Assembly (NCBI RefSeq): GCF_021026345.1
Contig: NZ_JAJNCZ010000002.1
Span: forward strand, 62,001-126,000
Direction of reading: 5' to 3'
DNA from: Rhizobium sp. GN54
GTDB lineage: Bacteria > Pseudomonadota > Alphaproteobacteria > Rhizobiales > Rhizobiaceae
DNA length: 64,000 bases
The translations under genes and the position numbers were made by a program. Each line of letters starts with the position of its first letter. Within the stretch, counting starts at the first letter, position 1. Positions 35,164 through 43,385 of this stretch are shown here, piece by piece. A model generated the notes under the pieces. The model was not told the origin of the DNA and made no database searches. It saw only the letters and a program-made list of their open reading frames with translations.

Positions 35164-36752
35164 CAGGATTCCAGCCAGACGCGCGTTGCGACATAGCCGT
35201 TGGACATGTCGTTGCCGATGTCATGGACATAGCCCTTGACCTGCTTGGAAGCGGCGTTGACGAAGTCGTTGAACATCGGAAGGATCAGGCCGCCCTCGTC
35301 GCGCACCATCATGCCCATGGTGTGGTACATCTCCTTGCGCTTGGCCTCGTCCAGCTCGGAGCGGGCCTCGAGCAGGATCTTGTCGAAGTCCGGACGCAGG
35401 AAGCGGGTGTCGTTCCAGTCGGCGGTCGACAGATAGGCGGTCGAGTACATCTGGTCCTGGGTCGGGCGGCCGCCCCAGTAGGAGGTCGAGAACGGCTGGA
35501 CGTTCCAGACATTGGACCAGTAGCCATCGCCCGGCTCGCGCTTGACCTCGACATTGATGCCGGCCTTCTTGGCGCTTTCCTGGTAGAGGACCGCGGCATC
35601 GACCGCGCCCGGGAAGGCGACGTCGGAGGTGCGCAACAGCACCGTGCCGTCATGGCCGGACTTCTTGTAGTGGAAGGCGGCCTTGTCGGGATCGTAGGCG
35701 CGCTGCTCGATACCCTCGGGGAAGAGCGCATAGGTCTCGTTGATCGGGAAGTCGTTGCCGATCTTGCCGTAGCCGCCGAGGATCTTCTGCACCATCGTCT
35801 CGCGGTCCATGGCGTATTTCAGTGCCAGGCGGAGGTCGTTGTTGTCGAAGGGCGCGGTGTTGCAGTGCATGATGAACACGTAGTGGCCGCGGCCGGAGGT
35901 GTTCAGGATCTCGACCGTGGGGGCGCGCTTCAAAAGGTCGACGGTCTTGGGGTCGACGCGGTTGATGTAGTGCACCTGGCCCGACGACAGGGCGGCGATA
36001 CGCGCGGTGGCGTCGTTCATGGCGATCAGTTCGACGCTGTCGACGAAGCCGCGGTCGGAGCGCCAGTCGTCGGCGTTCTTCTCGAAGGTGGCGCGCACGC
36101 CGGGCTCGAAGCTTGCGACCTTGTAGGGGCCGGTGCCGATCATCGCGTTCGGATCGTCGAGGCCGCCGTTCGGCTGGATGACCAGGTGGTAGTCGGTCAG
36201 GAGCAGCGGCAGGTCGGCGTTGCCTTCGGTCAGTACGAGGACGAGCTTGTCGCCGTCGGCCTTGATCTCCTTGATCGACTTCATCACGCCGAGCGCGCCG
36301 GATTCCGACTTCTCGTCGGTGTGGCGCTGCAGGGTCTTGATGACGTCGTCGATCGTCAGTTCCTTGCCGTCATGGAACTTGACGCCCTTGCGGATGTTGA
36401 AGGTCCAGGTGGCGGCGTCGGCGGACGGCTCCCAGGATTCAGCCAGCGCCGGAACCGGAGCGCCCGTCAGCGGCTCGGATTCGACCAGCATGTCGCCCCA
36501 GCAGCGGCCGGCGACGAAGGTGAACTGAGAAAGCGATTTTGCCGGGTCTTTTGAATCGGTTGCGGCCGCGCCTTCAAGCCCGAGCTTGAGATGGCCGCCG
36601 CGCTTGGGCTCCTGCGCCCTGGCGGCGGTGTCGAACATTGTGCCGGCGGCGGCGAGCGTGACGCCGAAGGCGGCGGCGCGACCCATGAATTCGCGGCGGT
36701 TCATCTTGCCCAGCAGCACCTGGCGCGCGAGATAATCGGTATAGTCCGTCAT
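35163..36752 (-). CDS. Peptide-type ABC transporter binding protein, Tat-exported (paralogue 1)
   Basis: This 529-residue DppA-like protein has a twin-arginine signal (MNRREFMGRAAAFGVTLAAA, cleaved near AARAQE). It is the first gene of the five-gene run binding protein, DppB, DppC, fused ATPase and dehydratase. High similarity to the protein at 27657-29246 shows duplication. The operon sits directly downstream of the carnitine/butyrobetaine operon on the same strand, so a betaine derivative or a short peptide could be the substrate (inference). Expression may begin in the AT-rich gap at 36753-37056. Confidence 0.9.
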   Translation of the reverse strand: MTDYTDYLARQVLLGKMNRREFMGRAAAFGVTLAAAGTMFDTAARAQEPKRGGHLKLGLEGAAATDSKDPAKSLSQFTFVAGRCWGDMLVESEPLTGAPVPALAESWEPSADAATWTFNIRKGVKFHDGKELTIDDVIKTLQRHTDEKSESGALGVMKSIKEIKADGDKLVLVLTEGNADLPLLLTDYHLVIQPNGGLDDPNAMIGTGPYKVASFEPGVRATFEKNADDWRSDRGFVDSVELIAMNDATARIAALSSGQVHYINRVDPKTVDLLKRAPTVEILNTSGRGHYVFIMHCNTAPFDNNDLRLALKYAMDRETMVQKILGGYGKIGNDFPINETYALFPEGIEQRAYDPDKAAFHYKKSGHDGTVLLRTSDVAFPGAVDAAVLYQESAKKAGINVEVKREPGDGYWSNVWNVQPFSTSYWGGRPTQDQMYSTAYLSTADWNDTRFLRPDFDKILLEARSELDEAKRKEMYHTMGMMVRDEGGLILPMFNDFVNAASKQVKGYVHDIGNDMSNGYVATRVWLES

Positions 36753-37056
36753 TCCCCTGTTCCCTTCGTTAGACCGCTTGCGGCCTTCTTGTGTCTGGTA
36801 GAATTTCTGGTCTGCCGCCTGTCCTGTCGCAACGGCGGCTGTGCGGTGGCGCGCGGCGGCGCCTCATGCGTGGTCAATGGTCTCCTTCATGTACACGGTC
36901 GCTTGCGGCCGCTTGCTGATTGATAAGATTACTGAAAATGGCACAAATGTAACGTCTTAAATTTCCTCGCTTGTGTATAAACGGCACTTACGCAAATGCC
37001 CGCGACAAGCGCGAGCACGCATTTTCAGGGCATGGCGGTGTGGATGAAAAGGCCGC
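36753..37056. promoter_or_regulatory. AT-rich promoter region of the peptide-type transporter operon
   Basis: A 304-base gap without a gene. The part at 36915-36985 is strongly AT-rich compared with the surroundings (TTGATAAGATTACTGAAAAT and CTTAAATTTCCTCG stretches). It is the most plausible site for the promoter and operator of the operon that begins at 36752. I could not define -35/-10 boxes with confidence and saw no terminator hairpin after the hydratase gene. Confidence 0.4.
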
Positions 37057-37839
37057 TCAGCGGCCCTTCCACACCGGATCTCGCTTCTCGGCGAAGGCGC
37101 GGGCGCCTTCGAGCTGGTCCTCGCTCGAATAGAGGACGTCCACCGTCGGAAACTGGCGGCGGGTGATCCTGTTCATCGTCGTCTGGAACGTCTCGCCCTC
37201 GGCCGCGCGCACCACTTCCTTGATCGCAGCATAGACCAGCGGCGGGCCGCTCTCCAGCAGCCTTGCCAGTTCCCAGGCCCGGTCCAGAAGCTTGTCTGCC
37301 GGCAGGATCTCGTTGACGAAGCCCCAGCGATGCGCCTCCTGCACGTCGAGCCAGCGGCCGGTCAGAAGCATGTCCATGGCGATGTGGTAGGGAATGCGCT
37401 TCGGAAGCTTGATCGAGGCGGCGTCGGCGACGGTGCCGGAACGGATCTCGGGGAGGGCGAAGGTGGCGTGCTCGGCTGCGAGGATCAGGTCGGTCGAGAG
37501 CGCGATCTCGAGACCGCCGCCGCAACAGATGCCGTTGACGGCCGCGATGATCGGCTTGTTCAAGTCGCGCAGTTCCTGCATGCCGCCGAAGCCGCCGATG
37601 CCGTAGTCGCCGTCCACCGCGTCGCCCGCCGCCGCCGCCTTCAGGTCCCAGCCGGGGCAGAAGAATTTCTCGCCCGCGCCGGTGACGATGGCGACGCGCA
37701 GGCTGTCGTCGTCGCGGAAATCGCGGAAGATTTCGCCCATGATGCGGCTCGTCACCAGATCGATCGCGTTGGCTTTCGGGCGATCGATCGTGACTTCGAG
37801 GATGCCGCCTTCGCGGCGCTTGCGGATCGGTCCGGTCAT
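37057..37839 (-). CDS. caiD: Crotonobetainyl-CoA hydratase (carnitinyl-CoA dehydratase)
   Basis: The 260-residue crotonase-fold protein follows E. coli CaiD closely: RPKANAID at residues 20-27, AGEKFFCPGWDLKAA near 55-69 and the end FAEKRDPVWKGR. It interconverts crotonobetainyl-CoA and L-carnitinyl-CoA. Both crotonase acids are kept (E111 in GGGLE and E131 in ALPE), but the usual glycine pair after the second Glu (PDSGG in E. coli) is replaced by ADAAS. It is the last gene of the operon, four bases after the CoA-ligase gene. In context it would help turn gamma-butyrobetaine or crotonobetaine into carnitine. Confidence 0.85.
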   Translation of the reverse strand: MTGPIRKRREGGILEVTIDRPKANAIDLVTSRIMGEIFRDFRDDDSLRVAIVTGAGEKFFCPGWDLKAAAAGDAVDGDYGIGGFGGMQELRDLNKPIIAAVNGICCGGGLEIALSTDLILAAEHATFALPEIRSGTVADAASIKLPKRIPYHIAMDMLLTGRWLDVQEAHRWGFVNEILPADKLLDRAWELARLLESGPPLVYAAIKEVVRAAEGETFQTTMNRITRRQFPTVDVLYSSEDQLEGARAFAEKRDPVWKGR

Positions 37840-37843
37840 GGGC

Positions 37844-39907
37844 TCACTTCCTCAGACGGATCAGGGCGTCTGCCGCGACAACCCCGTCGCCGTCAGCAAG
37901 CACCATGATAGGATTGATATCGAGTTCATCGACAATTGAAGCGTTTGAAACGACATAGGATGCCGCCGATGCGACGGCTGCGACGAGCGCGTCGACGTCG
38001 CCGGGCGGGCCACCGCGATAGCCCTGAAGCAGTTTTGCGATCTTCAGGCCGGAAATCGCCTCGCGGATTGCCCTGTCATCGGTCGGAAGCGTCAGAATGG
38101 CCGAATCTTCCAGCAATTCCACCAGGATTCCGCCCGCACCGACCGTCAGCACCGGACCGGCGACAGGATCGCGCATCGCGCCGACGATGACCTCGGCGAC
38201 GGGGCGGCCGACCATCTTCTCGACGAGATAGCCGGACGCGACGCCGGCCATGGCGGCGGCGGCTTCCAGCACCGCCTCCCGCGTCTGCAGGTTGAGCTTC
38301 ACCGCCCCGGCCTCGGTCTTGTGGGCGACGCCAAGGCCCTTGAGCACGACCGGGAAGCCGAGTGCTTCGGCGGCTTCCGCCGCCTGTGCCGCATTCTCCG
38401 CCACGCGGCCCTCGGGGACGGGAAGGTCGTATGCTGCCAGCGCCGTCTTGGCCTCGTGCTCCGTCAGTGTCACCGGCTCGCCTGCGGCTGTACCAGCCCT
38501 GACCAGCGGCGCGGGCAGGGGCTTCTCCCAGAGGGCGCCGATCGTGGCTGCGGCCTCGGCTGCCGCCAGCGCCTCCTCGATGCCGTAGAAGGGCACGACG
38601 CCGTTTTCCATCAGCATCAGCGCGGTCTCCTCGGGCATGTTTTCGCCCATGCTGGCGACGATGCCGGCGAGTGCGCCCGACGCCCGCGAGGCGTCGATGA
38701 CGGCATGGCAGGTCGTCACCCAGTCGCTCGCGTCGCAGCGGTCGAGGCGGGGAAAATCGAGCACGATCAGGTTCAGCGCATAGCCACCCCGCATCATCGC
38801 GGTGAAGGCTTCGGTCTGCTTCTCGCGGTTGCCCCAGACGAAGGTGTGGTAGTCGAGCGGGTTTGCGATCGTCACCATCTGGCCGAGCGCCTCGCGCAGC
38901 GGCTTTCGCTGTTCTTCGTGCAGCGCCCGGTAGACCACCTTCCGCTTCACCCCGGCATCGGCCATCAGCGAGGCCTCGCCGCCCGAGCAACTCATCGAGG
39001 AGATATCGAAGCTTGCGAGCGGGCCGTGCAGGTGCAGGAGCTTCAGCGTCTCCAGCAGTTCCGGCAGCGTCTCGACGCGGCCGATGCCGAGGCGGGAGAG
39101 AAGTGCGGTGGAGACGGCGTCGTTGCCGGCGAGCGAGGCAGTGTGCGAGACGGTGGCAAGCTGCGCCTGCTCGGACTTGCCGACCTTCAGCGTCACCACC
39201 GGCTTCTTCAGTTCGCGGGCGCGGCGGGCGAGCCGTTCCAGCGCATCGATGCTGTCGAAGCCCTCGATGTGCAGGCCGACGGCGGTGACGCGCGGGTCCT
39301 CGAGCACGGCGCAGGCGAGGTCGCAGAGCCCCGTCTGGGCCTGGTTGCCGGCCGTCAGGATATAGGCGAGCGGTAGCCCGCGCTGCTGCATGGAGATGTT
39401 GCAGGCAATGTTGGAGGACTGGGTGAGGACGGCGACGCCCTTGTCGATCCTGACCATGCCGTGCTGGTCGGGCCAGAGCAGGGCGCCGTCAAGCATGTTG
39501 ATGAAGCCGTAGCAGTTGGGGCCGAGGATCGGCATGTCGCCGGCGGCTTCGACGAGGGATTTCTGCAGGTCGTCGCCGTCGGCAAGCTCGGTCACCGCCT
39601 CGCGGAAGCCCGAGGCGTAGCAAACGGCACCGCCGGCGCCGCGGGCGGCGAGGTCGCGGATGATCTCGATCGTCAGGTTGCGGTTGACGCCGACGAAAGA
39701 GGCGTCGGGAGCCTCGGGGAGGTCTGCGACGGAGCGGTAGCAGCGGCGGCCGTGGATCTCGTCCCTGGTCGGATGGACCGGCCAGATCGCGCCGGCAAAG
39801 CCCATCTTGTCGCACTGTTCGATGACGCGCCCCGCCTCCTTGCCGCCGAAGACGGCGATGGAGCGGGGCCGGATGAGGCGGTCGAGGGAGCGGGTCATGC
39901 TGGTCAT
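37844..39907 (-). CDS. ADP-forming-type acyl-CoA synthetase, likely betaine-CoA ligase
   Basis: A 687-residue single-chain protein has the acetyl-CoA synthetase (ADP-forming) architecture: CoA-binding domain (LIRPRSIAVFGGKEAGRVIE, residues 11-30), succinyl-CoA-ligase-like middle (GPNCYGFINM), and ATP-grasp C-terminal half (LTEHEAKTALAAYDLPVPEG; GFPVVLKGLGVAHKTEAGAV). A histidine in ATVSHTASLAGND is the likely phosphorylation site. Between an acyl-CoA dehydrogenase and a CaiD homologue it probably activates gamma-butyrobetaine, crotonobetaine or carnitine, in place of the AMP-forming CaiC (inference). ATG 39907 has GAGGGGGG seven bases upstream. Confidence 0.82.
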   Translation of the reverse strand: MTSMTRSLDRLIRPRSIAVFGGKEAGRVIEQCDKMGFAGAIWPVHPTRDEIHGRRCYRSVADLPEAPDASFVGVNRNLTIEIIRDLAARGAGGAVCYASGFREAVTELADGDDLQKSLVEAAGDMPILGPNCYGFINMLDGALLWPDQHGMVRIDKGVAVLTQSSNIACNISMQQRGLPLAYILTAGNQAQTGLCDLACAVLEDPRVTAVGLHIEGFDSIDALERLARRARELKKPVVTLKVGKSEQAQLATVSHTASLAGNDAVSTALLSRLGIGRVETLPELLETLKLLHLHGPLASFDISSMSCSGGEASLMADAGVKRKVVYRALHEEQRKPLREALGQMVTIANPLDYHTFVWGNREKQTEAFTAMMRGGYALNLIVLDFPRLDRCDASDWVTTCHAVIDASRASGALAGIVASMGENMPEETALMLMENGVVPFYGIEEALAAAEAAATIGALWEKPLPAPLVRAGTAAGEPVTLTEHEAKTALAAYDLPVPEGRVAENAAQAAEAAEALGFPVVLKGLGVAHKTEAGAVKLNLQTREAVLEAAAAMAGVASGYLVEKMVGRPVAEVIVGAMRDPVAGPVLTVGAGGILVELLEDSAILTLPTDDRAIREAISGLKIAKLLQGYRGGPPGDVDALVAAVASAASYVVSNASIVDELDINPIMVLADGDGVVAADALIRLRK

Positions 39908-39914
39908 GCCGATA

Positions 39915-40196
39915 CCCCCCTCTGCCCTGCCGGGCATCTCCCCCTCAAGGGGGGAGATCGGAGGAGGCCGGGTCTCGCCCGGTGCCTGGCCGTCAGCGGT
40001 CGCTGTGGGGCGGGAGTGGCGCTCGTAGCGGACATCTCCCGTATGGATGAGTGGAACTGCGTGGCTTGCTCTGCTGATGTTCTTGTCAATGTCGCAGCGA
40101 GGGCGGCAGGTCCCGCCGGGGCAATTACGAACGCGGCGCGCGCTTCCGGCCGATCTCCCCCCTTGAGGGGGAGATGCCCGGCAGGGCAGAGGGGGG
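39915..40196. repeat. Composite palindromic repeat, family B, with 47-base perfect inverted arms
   Basis: The arm at 39915-39961 is an exact inverted copy of 40150-40196: both read CCCCCCTCTGCCCTGCCGGG at the outer end and contain a TCTCCCCCTCAAGGGGGGAGA hairpin. The 188 bases between are unique and hold no gene. The element fills the gap between the acyl-CoA dehydrogenase and CoA-ligase genes of the carnitine operon. Confidence 0.9.
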
Positions 40197-40219
40197 TGAA
40201 GGCCACAATCCTCATCGCC

Positions 40220-41380
40220 TCAAGCCCCCAGCGGCCGCAGCAGGTCGCGGCTGATGATGTGGCGCTGGATTTCGGAAGTGCCGTCCCAGATGCGCTCGAC
40301 GCGGGCGTCGCGCCAGAAGCGGGCGAGCGGCAGGTCGTCCATCAGGCCCATGCCGCCATAGATCTGGATCGTCTCGTCGGTGACCCGCGCCAGCATTTCG
40401 GTGGCGAAGACCTTGGCCGAGGCGATCTCGCGGTTGGCCGGCAGGCCCTGGTCGAGGCGCCAGGCGGCCGACAGGGTCAAAAGGTCGGCGGCATCGATTT
40501 CCGTAATCATGTCGGCGAGCTTGAAGGAGACGCCCTGGTTGGCCCCGATCGGCTTGCCGAACTGCTTGCGCTCGGCCGCGTAGGACAGGGCGTAGTCGAA
40601 GACGCGCCGGGCGCGGCCGACAGAGGTGGCGGCGACGGTGATGCGGGTCGCGTACAGCCAGTCGTTGGCGAGGTCGAAGCCGCGATGGACCTCGCCGAGG
40701 ATCTGAGACGACGGCAGGCGGCAGTCGTCGAAGGAGAGTATGCAGTTCTTATAGCCGCGGTGGGAGACGGAGTTGTAGCCCTCGCGGATCTCGAAGCCCG
40801 GCGTGCCGCGGTCGACGAGGAAGCTCGTGATCAGCTTCTTCGGCCCGCGCGGCGTCTGTTCCTCGCCTGTCGCAATGAAGACGATGACGAAGTCGGCGAT
40901 GTTGGCGTGGGAGATGAAGTGCTTGGTGCCATTGACGATCCAGTCGTCGCCGTCCTTCTTGGCGAAGCACTTCATGCCGCGCACGTCGGAGCCGGCGTCC
41001 GGTTCGGTCATGGCCAGCGCATCGAACTTGTCGCCGCGCACCGCCGGGATCAGATATTTCTCGCGCTGCTCGGCGTTGCAACCCATCAGGATGCCGGAGG
41101 GGCGGCCGAAGAACACCGTCAGCGCCATCGAGCCGCGGCCGAGTTCGCGCTCGACCAGGGTAAACGAGGTGTGGTCGAGCCCGGCGCCGCCGACTTCCTC
41201 GGGGAAGTTGCAGCCGAAGAAGCCGATCTCCTTGCACTTCCGGGCGATGTCCTGGCCCAGTTCCGGCGGCACGAAACCCGTGCGCTCCACCTCGTTTTCG
41301 TGCGGATAGATTTCGGTCTCGACGAAGCTGCGGACCGTGTCGACGATCATCTGCTGCTCGTCCGTCAGTGCGAAGTTCAT
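40220..41380 (-). CDS. Acyl-CoA dehydrogenase, likely gamma-butyrobetainyl-CoA dehydrogenase
   Basis: This 386-residue flavoprotein has the acyl-CoA dehydrogenase domains: N-terminal helices (FALTDEQQMIVDTVRSFVET), the FAD-binding LAMTEPDAGSDVRGM near residue 130 and the C-terminal IYGGMGLMDDLPLARFWRD. The position of the usual catalytic Glu in the YEGT-type motif is Asp here (D366 in IWDGTSEIQ). It resembles CaiA, which reduces crotonobetainyl-CoA in E. coli; in an aerobic catabolic operon it more likely oxidises gamma-butyrobetainyl-CoA to crotonobetainyl-CoA. GGAG lies six bases before ATG 41380. No electron-transfer flavoprotein genes are nearby. Confidence 0.85.
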   Translation of the reverse strand: MNFALTDEQQMIVDTVRSFVETEIYPHENEVERTGFVPPELGQDIARKCKEIGFFGCNFPEEVGGAGLDHTSFTLVERELGRGSMALTVFFGRPSGILMGCNAEQREKYLIPAVRGDKFDALAMTEPDAGSDVRGMKCFAKKDGDDWIVNGTKHFISHANIADFVIVFIATGEEQTPRGPKKLITSFLVDRGTPGFEIREGYNSVSHRGYKNCILSFDDCRLPSSQILGEVHRGFDLANDWLYATRITVAATSVGRARRVFDYALSYAAERKQFGKPIGANQGVSFKLADMITEIDAADLLTLSAAWRLDQGLPANREIASAKVFATEMLARVTDETIQIYGGMGLMDDLPLARFWRDARVERIWDGTSEIQRHIISRDLLRPLGA

Positions 41381-41422
41381 GCTGTTCTCCCTCGTTTGTT
41401 CGGGGGCGGCGCCTGCTGGGCT

Positions 41423-41655
41423 GCCCCTCATCCGCCTGCCGGCACCTTCTCCCCGCTGGCGGGGAGAAGGGATTTGCCGCGGCGTCTCGTCCTCTGCCGC
41501 CCGGTCCCATCCGGCCGGGCATGTGAGCCTCGGCCGGTCCGGGTGGTATACAATCTCTCCGCCGGTGCTTCGTTCTCCCGTGAAGCGCCGGGCGTTTGCC
41601 ACTTGTTCCTTCTCCCCGTTCACGGGGAGAAGGTGCCGGCAGGCGGATGAGGGGC
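41423..41655. repeat. Composite palindromic repeat, family B (dehydrogenase gap)
   Basis: Arms at 41423-41470 and 41608-41655 are inverted copies: GCCCCTCATCCGCCTGCCGG, then a CACCTTCTCCCCG...CGGGGAGAAGG hairpin, and the mirror image. About 137 unrelated bases lie between. It separates the fused carnitine dehydrogenase gene from the acyl-CoA dehydrogenase gene, and no coding sequence is present in the 328-base gap. Confidence 0.88.
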
Positions 41656-41708
41656 AACCCCTCCCGGCCCTGCGGGCCACCCTCCCCACAAAGGGGAGGG
41701 ACGAAAGG

Positions 41709-43199
41709 CTAGCGCTTCTGCCCCACATGCCGCCCCGCGCCTTCCGGCACCGGCAGGCGGGCATGGGCTTCGGTCAGCGCCTTTACCTTGTCGAGTACGG
41801 GCGCCGGAGCGGCGACGGCCTTGCCGGCCTTGCTATCCACGTGCAGCATCAGTTGTTCGGCGGTGGCGACGGGTTCGTTGGTCTCGGCATTGTAGATGGT
41901 CGAGAAGAACTGCAGGCGCTTGTCGTCCGAGGACAGGATCTGGCAGGTGGTGTAGAGCGCGTCGCCGAGTTTGGCCTCGCCGAGATGGCGGATGTGGGTC
42001 TCGACGGTGTAGTAGCTGTGGCCGTCGCGGACATAGTCCAGGTCGACGCCGATCAGGCGCAGCACGCCGTCGGAGGTGTCGCCGAAGACCTGCAGGTAGC
42101 GGTGCTCGGTCATGTGGCCGTTATAGTCGACCCAGGCGGCGGAGACCTTGGTGTCGAGGATTTTCAGCGGCTTCACCTCGCCGAGATCGACCTCCGGCTT
42201 TTTCGCGTTCGCCCAGAGATAGTCCTCGAATTCGGTCAGGAGCTTGCCCGCGCCCCAGCCGCGGCCGTCGTCGCCGGCCTTCAGCGCGTGCATGATGCCG
42301 ACGAGGTTCTGGTCGCGGATGCGCTCCAGCTCGCGGATGCCGCGGGCGCCGGACTGGGCGTCGGACTGGTCGGCGATCTTGTTGACCAGTTCGTCGTCCA
42401 GGTCGACCACGTCCATCAGCTTCGTCCACGGCCAGGAGAGGCAGGGGCCGAACTGGGCGAGGAAGTGGCGCATGCCGGCCTCGCCGCCGGCGATGCGGTA
42501 GGTCTCGAACATGCCCATCTGCGCCCAGCGGATGCCGAAGGAGTAGCGGATCACGTCGTCGAGGGTCTCGGTGTCGCAGATGTCGTCCTTGATCAGCCAC
42601 AGGCCCTCGCGCCAGACGGCCTCCAGCAGGCGATCGCCGACGAAGGCCTCGATCTCCTTGTTGATGATCACGCCCTTCATGCCGATGGTGGCGAGCTTGG
42701 CCTTCGCGTCCTCCAGCGTCGCGCGCGCCGTCTTCTCGCCGCCGACGAGTTCGGCGAGCGGCAGCAGATAGACGGGGTTGTAGGGGTGGGCGACGAACAT
42801 GCGCTCGGGATGCTTCATGTCGCGCTGCAGGTCGGTCGGCATGATGCCCGAGGTGGACGAGCCGATCAGCGCCTTCGGGTCTGCTGCCGCGTCGATCTGG
42901 GTGAGGACGCCGCGCTTCAGGTCGACGCGCTCGGGCACGCTTTCCTGAATCCAGTCAGCGCCTTGCACGGCTTCCTCGATGCTCTTGACGAAGGTGAGCC
43001 TGCCCTTCGGCGGCAGCGGCGCCATGGTCAGCATGCCATAGGCCCGCTCGGCGTTCGCCATCACCTCGCCGATGATGCGTTCGGCTTCCGGGTGCGGGTC
43101 GAAGATCGCGACGTCGATGCCGGCGAGCGCAAACCGCGCCGCCCAGGCCCCGCCGATAACGCCGCCGCCGATGCAGGCTGCCTTGGTGATCTTGGTCAT
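41709..43199 (-). CDS. cdhA: L-carnitine dehydrogenase fused to a hotdog thioesterase
   Basis: The 496-residue protein has two parts. Residues 1-320 are a 3-hydroxyacyl-CoA-dehydrogenase-like domain with the NAD motif GGGVIGGAWAARF (11-23), SSTSGIMPTDLQ and the catalytic-type H138 in AHPYNP. This matches carnitine 3-dehydrogenases, which oxidise L-carnitine to 3-dehydrocarnitine. Residues 345-480 are a 4-hydroxybenzoyl-CoA-type hotdog thioesterase (VDYNGHMTEHRYLQVF, with D358). In Pseudomonas these are two proteins, CdhA and CdhB; here they are one chain, as reported for rhizobial carnitine dehydrogenases. The thioesterase would hydrolyse betainyl-CoA to glycine betaine. ATG 43199 follows GAGGG. 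Confidence 0.9.
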   Translation of the reverse strand: MTKITKAACIGGGVIGGAWAARFALAGIDVAIFDPHPEAERIIGEVMANAERAYGMLTMAPLPPKGRLTFVKSIEEAVQGADWIQESVPERVDLKRGVLTQIDAAADPKALIGSSTSGIMPTDLQRDMKHPERMFVAHPYNPVYLLPLAELVGGEKTARATLEDAKAKLATIGMKGVIINKEIEAFVGDRLLEAVWREGLWLIKDDICDTETLDDVIRYSFGIRWAQMGMFETYRIAGGEAGMRHFLAQFGPCLSWPWTKLMDVVDLDDELVNKIADQSDAQSGARGIRELERIRDQNLVGIMHALKAGDDGRGWGAGKLLTEFEDYLWANAKKPEVDLGEVKPLKILDTKVSAAWVDYNGHMTEHRYLQVFGDTSDGVLRLIGVDLDYVRDGHSYYTVETHIRHLGEAKLGDALYTTCQILSSDDKRLQFFSTIYNAETNEPVATAEQLMLHVDSKAGKAVAAPAPVLDKVKALTEAHARLPVPEGAGRHVGQKR

Positions 43200-43222
43200 G
43201 TGGTCGTTCCCTCTCAATTAAG

Positions 43223-43379
43223 ACCCCTCCCCAACCCCTCCCCACAAGGGGGAGGGGCTTAACCTGCCGATCCGCTTTGCCCGCATCGATGGCCCGAATT
43301 GGTGGAAGCAGTTCTGCTGTGTGTCGCCGGCGGCGCCACGGGTTAAGCCCTCCCCCTTGTGGGGAGGGTTGGGAGGGGT
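43223..43379. repeat. Composite palindromic repeat, family B variant (cdhA-cdhC gap)
   Basis: Inverted arms at about 43223-43263 and 43342-43379 read ACCCCTCCCCAACCCCTCCC then CACAAGGGGGAGGGGCTTAA, with the mirror image on the right. It fills nearly the entire 186-base gap between the BKACE gene and the fused dehydrogenase, the third consecutive gap of this operon to be occupied by such an element. Confidence 0.85.
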
Positions 43380-43385
43380 GTTTTC

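Noticed and set aside
39915-43379. CRISPR array or insertion-sequence ends
   Set aside because: The repeats are inverted pairs in separate gaps with unrelated spacers of varied length, without regular direct repeats, cas genes or a transposase.
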